Program-made: the position numbers and the translations under genes
In this document: positions 22,501 through 35,200 of the stretch, piece by piece
How the letters are laid out: the number at the start of each line of letters is the position of its first letter
Position numbering within the stretch: the stretch's first letter is position 1
Notes under the pieces: generated by a model
What the model was told of the DNA's origin: nothing
What the model saw: the letters and a program-made list of their open reading frames with translations, nothing else
Database searches by the model: none
Source of the DNA: Luidia sarsii
Lineage: Eukaryota; Echinodermata; Asteroidea; Paxillosida; Luidiidae
Length of the DNA stretch: 64,000 nt
Direction: 5' to 3'
Assembly: GCA_949987565.1 (NCBI GenBank)
Contig: OX465112.1
Location: 11,920,536-11,984,535 of the forward strand

Positions 22501-25500
22501 CAGACAAAGAAAATTACCGGTATGAGTACCCTAATTAATCAAGGCTGTTATTGCCACATGAGGCCGTATTATTTTTCTGCATCCCTCATGGTCTTGCGAT
22601 TGATCGTAAGTTACGATGGGTTTGGTGAAATCGACGGCTGGACCCATGTTTTAGTACCTCTGTGGCAAACAGTGGACATTTTTTTTTCTAGGAATGTGGA
22701 GACGCCGTCATTTCCGCTTTGGCAGCCTGCATGCCGCTGTGGTCGTCGCTCGCTAATCTTCCCTTTCCGGCTGATGACCCGCCGTGCTTGCTCCTTCCCA
22801 GCTATGGTTACCACCTGCTGGGTTGCACAGAAGTACGCCCTGTCTGAATTTACTGTACAAAAAAGGGGGGGAGAGGAAGGAGAGGAGTTAACGCCAAAGA
22901 AAAAAGAAAAACGTCCGTAATCAGTTGGTAATGGACGTTAATGAATATTGATCATTTGATGGCACTGCAGACACTTTGTGGACATTGTTTGTTGCCACTT
23001 CTGCACGTCAGATGCGCAGAGAATTAAAAATAGATCACGCCTATGCACTCTGCTGGAGTGAAATCTCAGATTTTATGAATGAAAGCACCAGGCAATGTCG
23101 GTATCAATAAACATTTAGAGTACAGTACATGCCTAGAATTTATTATCTTTCTTCTTGGTCAAAATATGCCTTGATACTATAAACCTTGATGGTGCTGAAT
23201 TATCCGAAATTGATGACAATCACATTTTCTGTCAAGGAATCTGTGGAGTGATATCCAAAAAATGTTGCAAACTGCTTACCGACTAAAATGACCAAAAGGC
23301 ATTCTGCCTTTGAGAAAGGTCCTGTTAGGATGGAAATATAGGGCCCTACTATTTTTTTCATTCAAGGAATTTCAGTTGAAATCATCGCATTTCAATTGTG
23401 GAGACAGCATTTGTTGACCATTCATTGGTGGCTACCCTTTGACAGAGTTTGAGCCACTTAAATATTCTTCCTGTCTGATTACTTTCAGTGTTCCCCAAAG
23501 AAACAAAACTGGCGTGCAAGTGAAACTGTTCTTTGGGGTCAATTTTATTTGGGGTAAAAGCTGCTGGCGAAAACTGTCTTCCGGGAAATGTGATACGTAT
23601 TGTAAAAAGTGGCTTGCAAATGTATCCATGTGTGATCCAGTACATGTTCCTGTCCCGTACATGCATGGAACACGTCCGTGTTCATACAATTTAGAACATC
23701 TGTACTTACAACCCAAAGGTTCATGTGTATGACTTTACATGCCTTAGGGGGGGGGGGAATGTTATCAAAATCCTGCTATTTTTCCGGTTGGAAAAGATTA
23801 CCTCCAGATAACATTTCTGCCTCCATAATGTTGCTTGGAGCAAAAAAACATGTTTGTTGAAATGAATGTACTAACATGGTACCACTTGCAATGGGGCATT
23901 TTTCACGATGTCCAGAACAATCTTGAAAATGTCTAGGGCCCGACGCTTCGATCTTAGGACATATCTGCCTTGAAGAATAGTCCTGTTTTGATCAAAATGA
24001 ATTTGAATTTTGGAAATTTTGAGCCTAAAGAAGGTTGGAAAGTAATCCACTGCTGCTGTAAATAATTGTAAATGTTATTGTGAATATAATTGTAAATACA
24101 ACAGCAAAAGGAAAACCCTACAAGTATAGTCTCCCCTTGGCTTTCATCTTAAGTACAATTTTGTTTTGATAATTCACCGGGGGTCATCACTCAAAGGGTA
24201 GTGTTGACAATGTCAGGCCCTTGAAGGAGTTGTAAACCTCAATCCAGACAATAGGAGACACTCTGCCTTTGACAAAGGTCCTACGAGGATTGAAATATCA
24301 GACCTTCTGATTTGGGGGATACTTTCATTTTGGTCATTTAAGTCAGTAGAAAGTTACGCTACATTTTGGTTTATTATTCTACGACAGTTTTTTTTTATTT
24401 TTTGGAAACTGAATTCAGATACATGTAGCTGGAAGAATTTGCAGACCTTGAGAATTTTGCACACACAGATGTACCGGTATATACAATGTACATGTACATG
24501 TACACACATTAAGCTTACTGTGTTATCGGTACCTCACAACAACAAAAACAAGGCTCACACCGCAATGGTGGGTTGCAGTAGAAGAAATAATCTGACCACT
24601 CACTTGCACAACTGTATGTTTGTACATGTATTTATGGATTACTAACTTCCCCTTGAATTGTAGATTACGATCCAGGATTAACTTTTCCCCTCCAGTCCTT
24701 TCTGGGTTTTTTTTAATTCCCCTAACTTACTGGTATTTCTCACTTTGGAAATCCTGACATTAAGGTCAAAGATTCAGACAGCTTTTGTTGTACTGAATTC
24801 TTTTATAAAAATAAAAAAGAAGAAAAAAGGCTAAAATCCCTTGGAAGGTTGCCAAAGAAAAATGTTCTTAACAGACTCTCACGGTTTGGCGCCGTCGTCA
24901 AATATTTCACATTTTCACCTCTGAATGATAAAAAAAGAATATTCAAGAGAAGCTCTCAGAGAAGCTCTCCGAACATTCAAGATCATTTGGAAACAGTCTT
25001 TCAGGACAAGGAACATTAACACATTAGGAACGTGTAGGACAGGAACATTAACACAAACAGACTGAACAGTGCACGGTGTCTCTTTTCAAATCAATATTAT
25101 GAATCAATATCTCCAGCCATGTTGGCCTTGTATGTACATGTACATCCCCTTTAACAGGGTGTTTAAAGCCCCTACACAACATTGGTAAGATCGAAAAACA
25201 GAAATGTTAACAGATTTACATGAAACTTATGCAGTTTGAAGATGGTTATACTTATAGTACCGGTAGAAACCTCGCACTGATATATTTCTGTCTAAAATGT
25301 TGTATTTTGGGAGAAAAAAAATAAAAGAAATCGTTTACGTCTCACCGAGATTTTAACTATATTTCGTAACAGTACGGCATTGAATGCTGCATTTTCACGA
25401 AACAAATGAAGCGGTTCATTTGGCGGATTGAGCTGAAATTTTCACAGGTGTGCTATTTCATGCATATGTTGGATCAGACAACATTTGGATGATATTCTTT

Positions 25501-27383
25501 TACTTCGACCAATGTTGTGTAGGGGCATTAACAGGGTGTTTAAGAAAAAAATACAATCAGGACACAGGCATGACCACCAAGTACCGTATACTCAAAAAAA
25601 ATCTTTAAAGGTTCTATACAACTTTGGTAAAGTTCAAAAGATTGCCACAGTTTGTGTGTTCAACCATTAATCATTCCAAAAGAGCAATACTGCGAAGTTT
25701 TTAGCTCAAATGGTGGAAAAAGGCAAAAATCGTCTTGGTTTTCTCACCGTTCTGTAGTGTAAGAAATAATTTATTACTCACAAGTACCGTAATAGACTAT
25801 TGGTCAATGTTTGAGTGAAGTTTTCTCTAAAAGTACAGCATCCCAGACCTTAAGATTTCAACATGAGGATTCTATTATGACCATCTTCAAACTGTGTAAA
25901 ATAGGGGGAAATCTGTGGACATCGGTGTTTTCCAATCTTCCCAATGTTGTATTGGGCCTTTAAAGATTTTTTTTAAACAACCTATTCCCTTTTTTACAAT
26001 TCCCTCCATCATCTTCTTGCCACTCCTTAAAAAAATCCATCTTGTTTTATCATCCACCAAAGACTGTGAACAGTCCCAATACTGTAAGTCCCATTTCTAG
26101 TGAGATAAAGACAAAATTGAATCCTCTCTATCTAAAACTGGGTGTGTGGTTGCATATTTTCAGCCTGTAGCAAATAAAGTTTAAAAAAAAAAGGGACGCA
26201 ATTTGAAAATGATACTTTTAGTGATCCAGCAGATTGGGCAAGTGTTTGTGAGCAAGGTTCGGACTGCGGATGGATTTTTTTTTTTTTTTTTTTTGTGGCA
26301 TGGGATGTATCCTGCCCACATGATATGGGGTGTGGTGAGGGAAAATATATGCAGCTTGCTATCTCCGTTCCCCTTAGGCTGACCAAGTGTGTGTGTGTGC
26401 CGTAGATACTCAAGCACAAGGTAGCTGGGTGTGTGACAGACAGGGGGGGGGGGTGTCTAACCACATTTGACGAAGAGTGAATCCCGTTTAGGGATCAATA
26501 TTAATTAAATGGACGGCTGGACAGGAGGCAAGTGCTAAGGAAATCACCTCCACTTAAGGGGGGAGGCCTGCAAAGGTAAACACCGAGACCCCTTCCCTTC
26601 CTCCCTCCTCCCTCCTTCCTCCTCAAACTCATCCTCGGATGTGACTTCTCCTTCGCTCTCCCCATCCTTCAAACCTTTCAGATAAAAGGCTGGCTTGTTT
26701 TGAGAGAAGCTGGCAGTTGTAAAATCAACCCCCCCCCCTAAAAAAAGAAAAGTGCAAAAATGATTGTCATCAAGCATGATTTGGAATATGTCTCATCCAT
26801 CTGGGATGTTAGACTTCCGGAAATTTCAGATTTCCAGGATTTTTTCTTCTTCAAACTTGTATCTCAAACTGAACAAAAACTGAAGGGTGTCTGCACCCCT
26901 GTCTTGAATCTCGCAATCACATCTCTCCGTCGTGTACAAGCGCTCACTCGCAGTCGCACAATTTATTGGCCTTCGGTAATTTTCAGGAAATGACTTCGTC
27001 ATTCACTTACATGCCTGATTCATGCTTTCTTAGCAGGAGAAAGAAAGAAAAAATTCTTATAAAGTCAACAGTCAGTTTTGTTTCTCCGAATTTCCCCACC
27101 AGAACCCATAGCCTCATCTGCAGTCACCGAACTGAAATGATCTCAGTTAGGCAAATTGTTTTAGTAAAGCTCAAGAAAACATGGTCGGCTGATTTATTTA
27201 TTATTATTTTTTTCATTCTGCTTTTACTTTTGCCCAGTGCTCGGGGGAAGAAAACTCAGTTTCCCCCCCACGGGTGTATGGCAATGAAATCCGCCACCCC
27301 CGCCCTGCAAATAATATACGTGGTTGCGTAGGAAGAGGAAGAGGAAGGGGTAGGGAGGGGATGGGATGTCTACCAATGGGGGC

Positions 27384-27417
<34 letters not shown>

Positions 27418-27775
27418 GGGGGGAGGTAAAAGGGGATGCCGCCTTTCTGCGGGTTGGGCCTATAAGTTGCAGGCTCAAGTAAACAGCTCTATTTGACGTC
27501 ACTCGCTCGGCCACAAATCTAACCCCCAACCGCCCCCGATTGCCAAAAGGGGTGGAAGGAATCTTTCCAGCAATTAGACGCTGGCACCTCCAGCCGATGC
27601 ACCCAGACTCCTCGGCCAGATTCCGGCAGACAACGCCGACCGAGAGTATCAGACTCTTCTCACTTAACACGCTTTACAGACGAGGGCTTCTTCTTTTTTC
27701 TTCTTTAACCCTTTCCGCCTCTTCCTCTCTCTCTTTTTTTCTCTCTCCATCTCTCTCTCTCTCCCTCTCTCTCTG

Positions 27776-27832
<57 letters not shown>

Positions 27833-29229
27833 CTGGTTTAGACTACCAACGACTCCTTGCAAAATCCCTGAGCCAAGAGACGATTCGCTAACGTATTCTT
27901 ACCTACGTCATTCCTCAACACCTCTCATGTTCTCCCAAACAACATGTTTTAGAATTGTGTGTGAGTGGCTGTATGTTTTGTCGGCAGGCCAGAGGATTTT
28001 TTTATTGGTTTGTTTTTGTTTGTTTTCAGCCAAAGCATTTGTTTATTTGGGATTGTGTACAGCTGAGATGTGGACTGGATTGATTAGAAAGTTGTCGAAT
28101 CATTTGCTGAGTAGTTTTATCAGTTCATGTCAGATTCATTCAAAAGGCTTTTCCCTGAAAAGTGTTGAAGAACAAAAAAGGGACTAAAAAGAAAGCAGCC
28201 AAAAGGGTGAAAATATCAATTTATTGAAGAGATTTTTGACTGACATCCAAAACTCTATGACTGTACGTACCAGGCCTGTGCCTGACTAGTTAACCAGCCC
28301 CACAGTATGGATGGCATTCCTTTCAAAAGCGCTGCATTTGTCTGAGGTCAGAATTCAAATTTCCATCAATTGTTAATTGATGATCGCCAGAGCATAGCAT
28401 GATTTTCCGTTGTAATATTGTTGTCGCTTGCTCACAGTGTACAGATTTATTTTTGAACTTGAACTGCCACCTACATTCTAGCCTTTCAACAACGCCTGTC
28501 AGCAGATAAATGAATAGGCCTACTATGACATGAATTTTTTTGGAAGGCCCTTTGAGGGCGACATACGGTAGAGGAAGCTTGATTGCTGTGAGAGTAATTT
28601 TCAGTGAGAGTAATTTTTGTTACGGACCGTCATGGAATGGACAGGGCCTTGGTTGGCTGGCTGGTTAGTAAGACAACAACATTGCATCTGTCTGCAGATG
28701 CTCAGGATCAGCCTGCCACACCTCCCCACCTCCCTCCCACATCCCCCCCCCAAAAAAAAAAAAGAGAAAAAAAAGCAGGACTACCTTGAGGGAGAAGACA
28801 GAGTACGTCATGCTGCATTTTAGTACCATTACCTAAGTGGAGTCTGGTGCAACGCAAACGCCCAAATTGCACTCTGGTGAAGGGAAACATTGATCCTTGC
28901 CAGAATGGCCCTCCTCTCTCTTCTCTCTCTCTCCCTCTCCCTCTCCCTCTCCCTCTCCCTCTCCCTCTCCCTCTCCCTCTCCCTCTCCCTCTCCCTCTCC
29001 CTCTCCCTCTCCCTCTCCCTCTCCCTCTCCCTCTCCCTCTCCCTCTCCCTCTCCCTCTCCCTCTCCCTCTCCCTCTCCCTCTCCCTCTCCCTCTCCCTCT
29101 CCCTCTCCCTCTCCCTCTTCCTCTCCCTCTCCCTCTCCCTCTCCCTCTCCCTCTCCCTCTACCCCTCCCTCTCCCTCTCCCTCTCCCTCTCCCTCTCCCT
29201 CTCCCTCTCCCTCTCCCTCTCTCCCTCTC

Positions 29230-29271
<42 letters not shown>

Positions 29272-32200
29272 CCTCTCTTTCTCTCTCCCTCTCCCTCTCT
29301 CCCCCCTCTCTCTCTCTCCCCCCTCTCTCTCTCTCCCTCTCCCTCTCCCTCTCCCTCTCCCTCTCCCTCTCTCTCTTTCTCTTTCTCTCTCCCTCTCCCT
29401 CTCCCTCTCCCTCTCTCTTTCACTCCCTCTCTCCATCTATATGTATATTTCTCTCCATCTATCTCCATCTCTCTCTCACTCTATCCCCTTCTCTCCCCCT
29501 CTCTCTCCATCTCTCTCCATCTCTCCACCTCTCTCCATCTTTCCACCTCTCTCTCTAGCTCTCTCTCTGTCTCTCTCTCCACCTCTCTCCATCTCTCTCT
29601 TTCCCTCTCTCTCTCTCTCTACATCTCTCTCTCCTTCTCTTTCCATCTCCTTCCCTCTCTCTCCATCTCTCTCCATCTCTCTCCATATCTTCTTTTAAAA
29701 ACCAAACGACTTTACAAGAGTGACCCACTGTGGTCGACCGAGAAAGAAAAATCAATTTCTTGTCTATTTATGGACTGGTACAGTAGGTAGCATTACGGAA
29801 CACAACCCCTGTTCTGCTGATGAGTTTTTTTGTTTGCTTTTTGTTTTACAGCAGCAAGCGATACCAAAGTTGCTAATTAGGTTTTTTTTTTTATTTGCAC
29901 TTTTATTTATTGCTCCCGCATGTAACGTCTTGTCAGTATTGATAATGAGACCTACATAAAAGCACCATTTTATGACGGCAATCCGTCCATTCGCAATTCG
30001 TCGGCACTCTTGTAATGCATCGCCTTGACAACCCCTGCCGCATGCAAACACAGCCTGTTATGGATTAATCCGTTGGCCCGCAATGCTTGGGACCGAAATT
30101 AATGGCTTGAGTTCTTAAATGGGATTGACAAGGCCAGATTTTCGCTTCCTTGTTCTTTCTTACATAATCTCCTTCTGCCGTTAATTCAGGAATGTCCAGT
30201 GCAGAATGCATAGCATTCATCTGCCTACCTTTTCATTTTTATCAAAAGGAGTATGGTCACTTGCCACTTGACAGCCGAATCGATTGATTTCATGGCCTAA
30301 TTCTGTAGATTTTTTTGTTTAATGCAAGAAAATCACTTACATGTAAGGTGAACAATCTTTCCAAGTGAGACATACATTATTTCCCAACCATGCTGTTATG
30401 ATGTGAGCTGCTTTCAATTCAAGTTGACATTTTGTCGTTGCTTCTAAGCTTTCACAAAATAATGTAGAGCTCTTGATGTCATGATACCGGCAGGACTTTT
30501 CCAAAGGGCTTTCTACCTTTGAAAATGGTCCTGGAGTGGATTTCACCCAACTCATCGTAACTTACGATCAATCGTAAGACAATGAGCGATGTACAGAAAC
30601 CATACAGCCTAACACAACTTACCATACGATGGGTTGTCTATCGTAAGTTGAATGCATCGTAAGGCTTTGTGAAATCCAGCCATGTTGGATAGAATCATCA
30701 GGCATTTTGGTTATTTAGTTTGAAATTTTAGTATTTGGTGATTTAGTTTCAATTAGTTTGACAAGTCAATTGTATTGTTTTTACATGTAAGTTGAATTTA
30801 ATCATTATGTAACCATGTTTTGATGGACATAACAAAAACACATGTGAAGCTTTGGCTGGCTTTATTATGGCTTGAAAACTTCCGAATACAGAAATAGTTG
30901 TGGTATTGTGAAAGATTGGGCAGTGTTACGCTCTTAAAAGCGAGACATTTATGGGCTTCAAAACCACGTTCTGATTGCCAAGAAATTGGCCCCAAACCCC
31001 CATCAGCAGCCATTGTGTGTGCAGTGTAATTGTTTCGGCGGAAGACGTGGCTCAAGAGAAGGGAGATATTTGCTTGCAGAGCAAACAAGAGTCACTTGCG
31101 TCATTAAAGATGTCCGGCTGAGTCTCACAGGTGAAGGTGTCACAGCAGTGGGAGTGTCAACAACAGGGCCTGTGCCACTCACGCAGTCTGTTTGAAGTAC
31201 TTCTCTTTGGGTACTTTCTCCTCCATCATCTGATGGAAATGCTTTATGCCTTTCATGAATAGCAAATTTTTGCGAATTCCTCTTCCTCTCAAAGCCTTCA
31301 TTGAAATTCCGGCATCTCACTGTTGTTTGACAGATTTAGACTTCTATTTTGACTGTGCTTTGTTTTGGTTTGCATTGAATGAAAAGTTAGGTGAGAGAGA
31401 CTTTGCCTACGGTGTATGTGATTGTTGGTTGGCTTTTGGTAGGTTGACTTGAGGGTCAGAATCAAGGCTAGGATCAGTGTTACTGCTAGGGCTAGGGCTA
31501 GAGTTATGGCTATGGTAGGGTTGGGGTAAGTTGAATAATGGTAAGTAAGAGTTTTGCTAATGGGCTTTACCATTTTAATCATATTGCTAGTGTTCAGGGC
31601 TTTTCACACTACAGCAACATTCACACAGGTCAAAACCTACCCAGGTCCGACCTGTGTCAATTTCAACCCGGGTAAATTATGCTGCACGTTCACACTACGA
31701 ATGAAAAATAGCTGGCCATCACACTACACGTGTGAGTTTTGGCCTGTGTAATGTGTTGATATATGCATTGTTCACACTGCTCAAGCCTACATGGATCAAA
31801 GTAGACAATTCCTACGATGAAATGCTACTGTGGTGTCCACATTTAACGTGGGCATGTGCGTGCTGCCCTGCAGCGTAATACATGGCGGTCTCTTTTCAAC
31901 TTTGGATGCCATAATTAATAACAGAAAGGAGGAATTGTGATCATATGCCGGTACAACAACTACGTGTCCTTCTTGTCAACATGGAGGTTCTGAGTCATTG
32001 TTTATTGTACACAGCACGCTTTGGAGGCGTGTTTGTGGGAGTTCAAGGGTTTCATAATTTGCTTGATCTTTGCACTTGTGTAGTGACCCACATGTCACAT
32101 CGACTGGGCACATGCTTACACAAGTTGAAAAGTAATTTGAAAAATTGGCAAAGAAAACTTTGACTGGACCAGGACCTCTCCCGAGACCTCTGGACTAACG

Positions 32201-35200
32201 TACCAGTGCTCTTCCATCTGAGCTATCCAGCCCTTAGATGGTGGCCTTCCCAAAATGTCAACTAGTCTTTGCCGGGGTGGGGGCGCCAGTCAGAAGCAAT
32301 TCAACCATTAACTGCCGCATATCTCCAGGGATCAAACCCCCGCTTTCATTCAGATGCAAACAACTCATTGTTTTAAACCTGGCTACAGCAGTTCGGGGAT
32401 CACACAAAGTGGATGCGAGGAAAAACTGTTTTCTTTGCCCAATTTTTCCTTGGTTTTTCCTTGGTTTGTTTAAGTTGAAAAGTAACAACGTGAAGACATT
32501 CACTCTAGCGCTTTCAACCTGTGTTGAAATTCTCTTCACTGGTCAACCGCAGCTCTCCACCTCGACCTCCCGAGCAGGGTTAGCTCCAACCCGGGTTGAT
32601 AAACGCCTTGCACGGGTCGAAAGAGACAAGACAGGCATTGCTATGGCAATACACACTTCCGTGAGGCTGCATCCAAGTGTCCGACCAAACGCAGCGATGC
32701 CGAAAGTAGACGGGGAGAGGGGGAGGATGGGAGAGAGGGGAGAGGGAGATGGAGACAAGGGACTGAGGAAGAAGTTGGCTAATAACAGAAACAATGGAAA
32801 CGAATGGAATTGGTAGGCAGCACTTTGAAAAGAAAAAACAGTCAGGCTGGCAGAGGATGGAGCATATCGGGAATTTCATCCAAAATGTGGCTGCTAATTC
32901 CGACCGTCTCCCTGCAAGCATGCTTTGATCCATTTTGGTCTCTTAATTTGAGACCAGTCAAGGCCACCCACAACGTCTGTCATGTCCCCAAACTTGTCTG
33001 CTTTGTAGGACTTTGCATAATGGAGGAGTGCTTGCACATAGTTAAAATGGCTTCCTGGTGTATGCATCTCCATACTAATCATTTTGCAAATCCTTTTTGG
33101 GGGGGGCTGAAAGATTTCTATTGTTATTTTGTTATTGCCTTTCCTAATTTCTTTGAGTGGGGATCATGCAATGGACATGAATTTTGATGCATGGGAATTT
33201 CGGCATGCATGAATTTACAGCAATGTGTATACATGTATATTGATAATTGTGAATTTTCTAGCTTCTTTGGTGCCACAAACCATTCCACTTAAACGATTTT
33301 ATTGATTAATTTCCTCCGTTAAATTATCACCTGAAAAAGTTGAGGTGCTGAACAGTTTGACTAGTAAGAGAAAGGAGATGAGCGTGAGTGATTGTGAGAG
33401 GGAGAGAGAGAGACAGAGACAGAGAGAGGGGAGCTGTTTTCCTTTCAATGACCAACCAAATCTACCCACCCATTCACCCATCCATCTATCTATCCACCCA
33501 ACCATCCATTAAGAAAGTGTATTCATATAGCTCCTTTAAAATAGCAAGAGTAAAGCCCCGTGCAATATAAAGTTATCAAAGTTTAGGTAGAAAACGTATT
33601 CATTTAGGGCTTCAAAGGCAATGAAAAGAGATCACTGAAAACTAGGATACATGTACGTGTAATGAAGAGTCTCTGTGGAGAAAGCTTTGCTACCAGCACT
33701 GTACCAGCAGTCGATTTCACAAAATCCATCGTAACTTGCAATCAATCGCAAGTAGATGAGCGATGCACAAAAACCATTACAGCCTATCACAACTTACGAT
33801 GGGCTATCCATCGTAAGTTGCGTTACTATGCATCGTAGGGCTTTGTGAAATGCATCCCAGAGTCTTGATAGAAACACATTTGAGTGGGATGTACAATTGT
33901 ACATGTCATCACAATGACTGGAACTTCTGTCTGATGAAGAACAAGAAGAAGAAGTATCCATCTAACCATTCATCCATTCACCCATCTACTCGTCCATCCA
34001 TCCACCCACTCAGTATAGCGTTCACACGTTCTCCTAGCTGTATGAAGAAACTGACAAGAAAGTTTCTACGACACCAGACAGCTGTCTGGTCAATCTCTCC
34101 ATAAGATCCTCCCCCGCACTCCCTCATGGAGTACACTCATGATTACATACATGTACATCACGGCTCATCATCCAATGAGCTGCCCTATCCGCAGTGCATC
34201 AGCAAACTCAATCAATAATGATTAGATAGTTTGCGTCTAATTAAAGTTGCTTTTTATGCAGACGGCCAGTACGTGTGGCATTTCATTCGTCGTTAAGTGC
34301 GTGTAGAGTGCGTGAGCCGTTTCATGCCATTTAATTACAAGCGGCCTCTAAGTTCTACATGTAACTCATGAAATGAATCATTTCATAGAGAGATATATGG
34401 AATCCGATTCTAAGCTTTAATCAGTTTGGTCGTTACTGCCTACAGCTGTTGAATTTAGTTTTGATCACTTAATAGTGGGAAACACCTGTCCAATTTGCTG
34501 TAAAATGCCCCTTCATTTGGAGAAGTTTTTTTTCTTGGGGGAAAAAAAACCTCCTTGAAAATACCCCTGGGCAGGGAGATAAAAAGCAAAATACAGTCAC
34601 TACAAGAATGTTTCGAATGCATGCAAATTGCGTATTGCCATAGCATCCTACTTGGTCACCTCAGAGGAGAAACAGTCAGAGATAAATGGGGATTTTGAGA
34701 TTCACACATAACTAATCGTTAGTGCCAAAGCCACTGTTAGACCCTGGAACTCCCTTTACCCTACCCTGACTCAAGTGATCATAAAGATTTGAAGGTTTGC
34801 GTGGTGGAAGCACTGTGTGGATGCAAAGCTTGTGGTGTCACTGAGTCATTTTTTTTTGAGACTGAGTGTGAGACTGAGAGCCAGTAACTCAAATGTTTCA
34901 GACAGTGCGTACTCTGTCCGTCGTCAGGAGACTGCTGAGAATGATGCAATTATACATTTTCATGTACCGTACGCTATAAAGTGCAGTCTACATACATGTA
35001 AGTCTGTATTGGCTCATATGTACGTGTACATGTATTGAATCAGCACAGTACATTCTATATTTTATAAACAGAAATGTATAAGCTTAGAGTGATTCTCAAC
35101 TGTGAAAATAAATGAATGAATGAATGAATGAATACATGTGCTAATCTGGCACATTATCGGTCCAGTTCATTGCTCTAACAAACAAACAAAAACACATTTA

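Noticed and set aside
27540..28187. 215-residue + frame
   Set aside because: Its middle is a (CT)n serine-leucine run and its ends show no family resemblance.
28708..29790. Open frames of 200-300 residues on both strands
   Set aside because: They exist only because the hexanucleotide satellite contains no stop codon; products are pure Ser-Pro, Leu-Pro, Ser-Leu, Arg-Gly or Glu-Gly strings without any domain.
32238..32816. 192-residue + frame
   Set aside because: About a third of it is the antisense of the SINE composite; the remainder has no recognisable domain.
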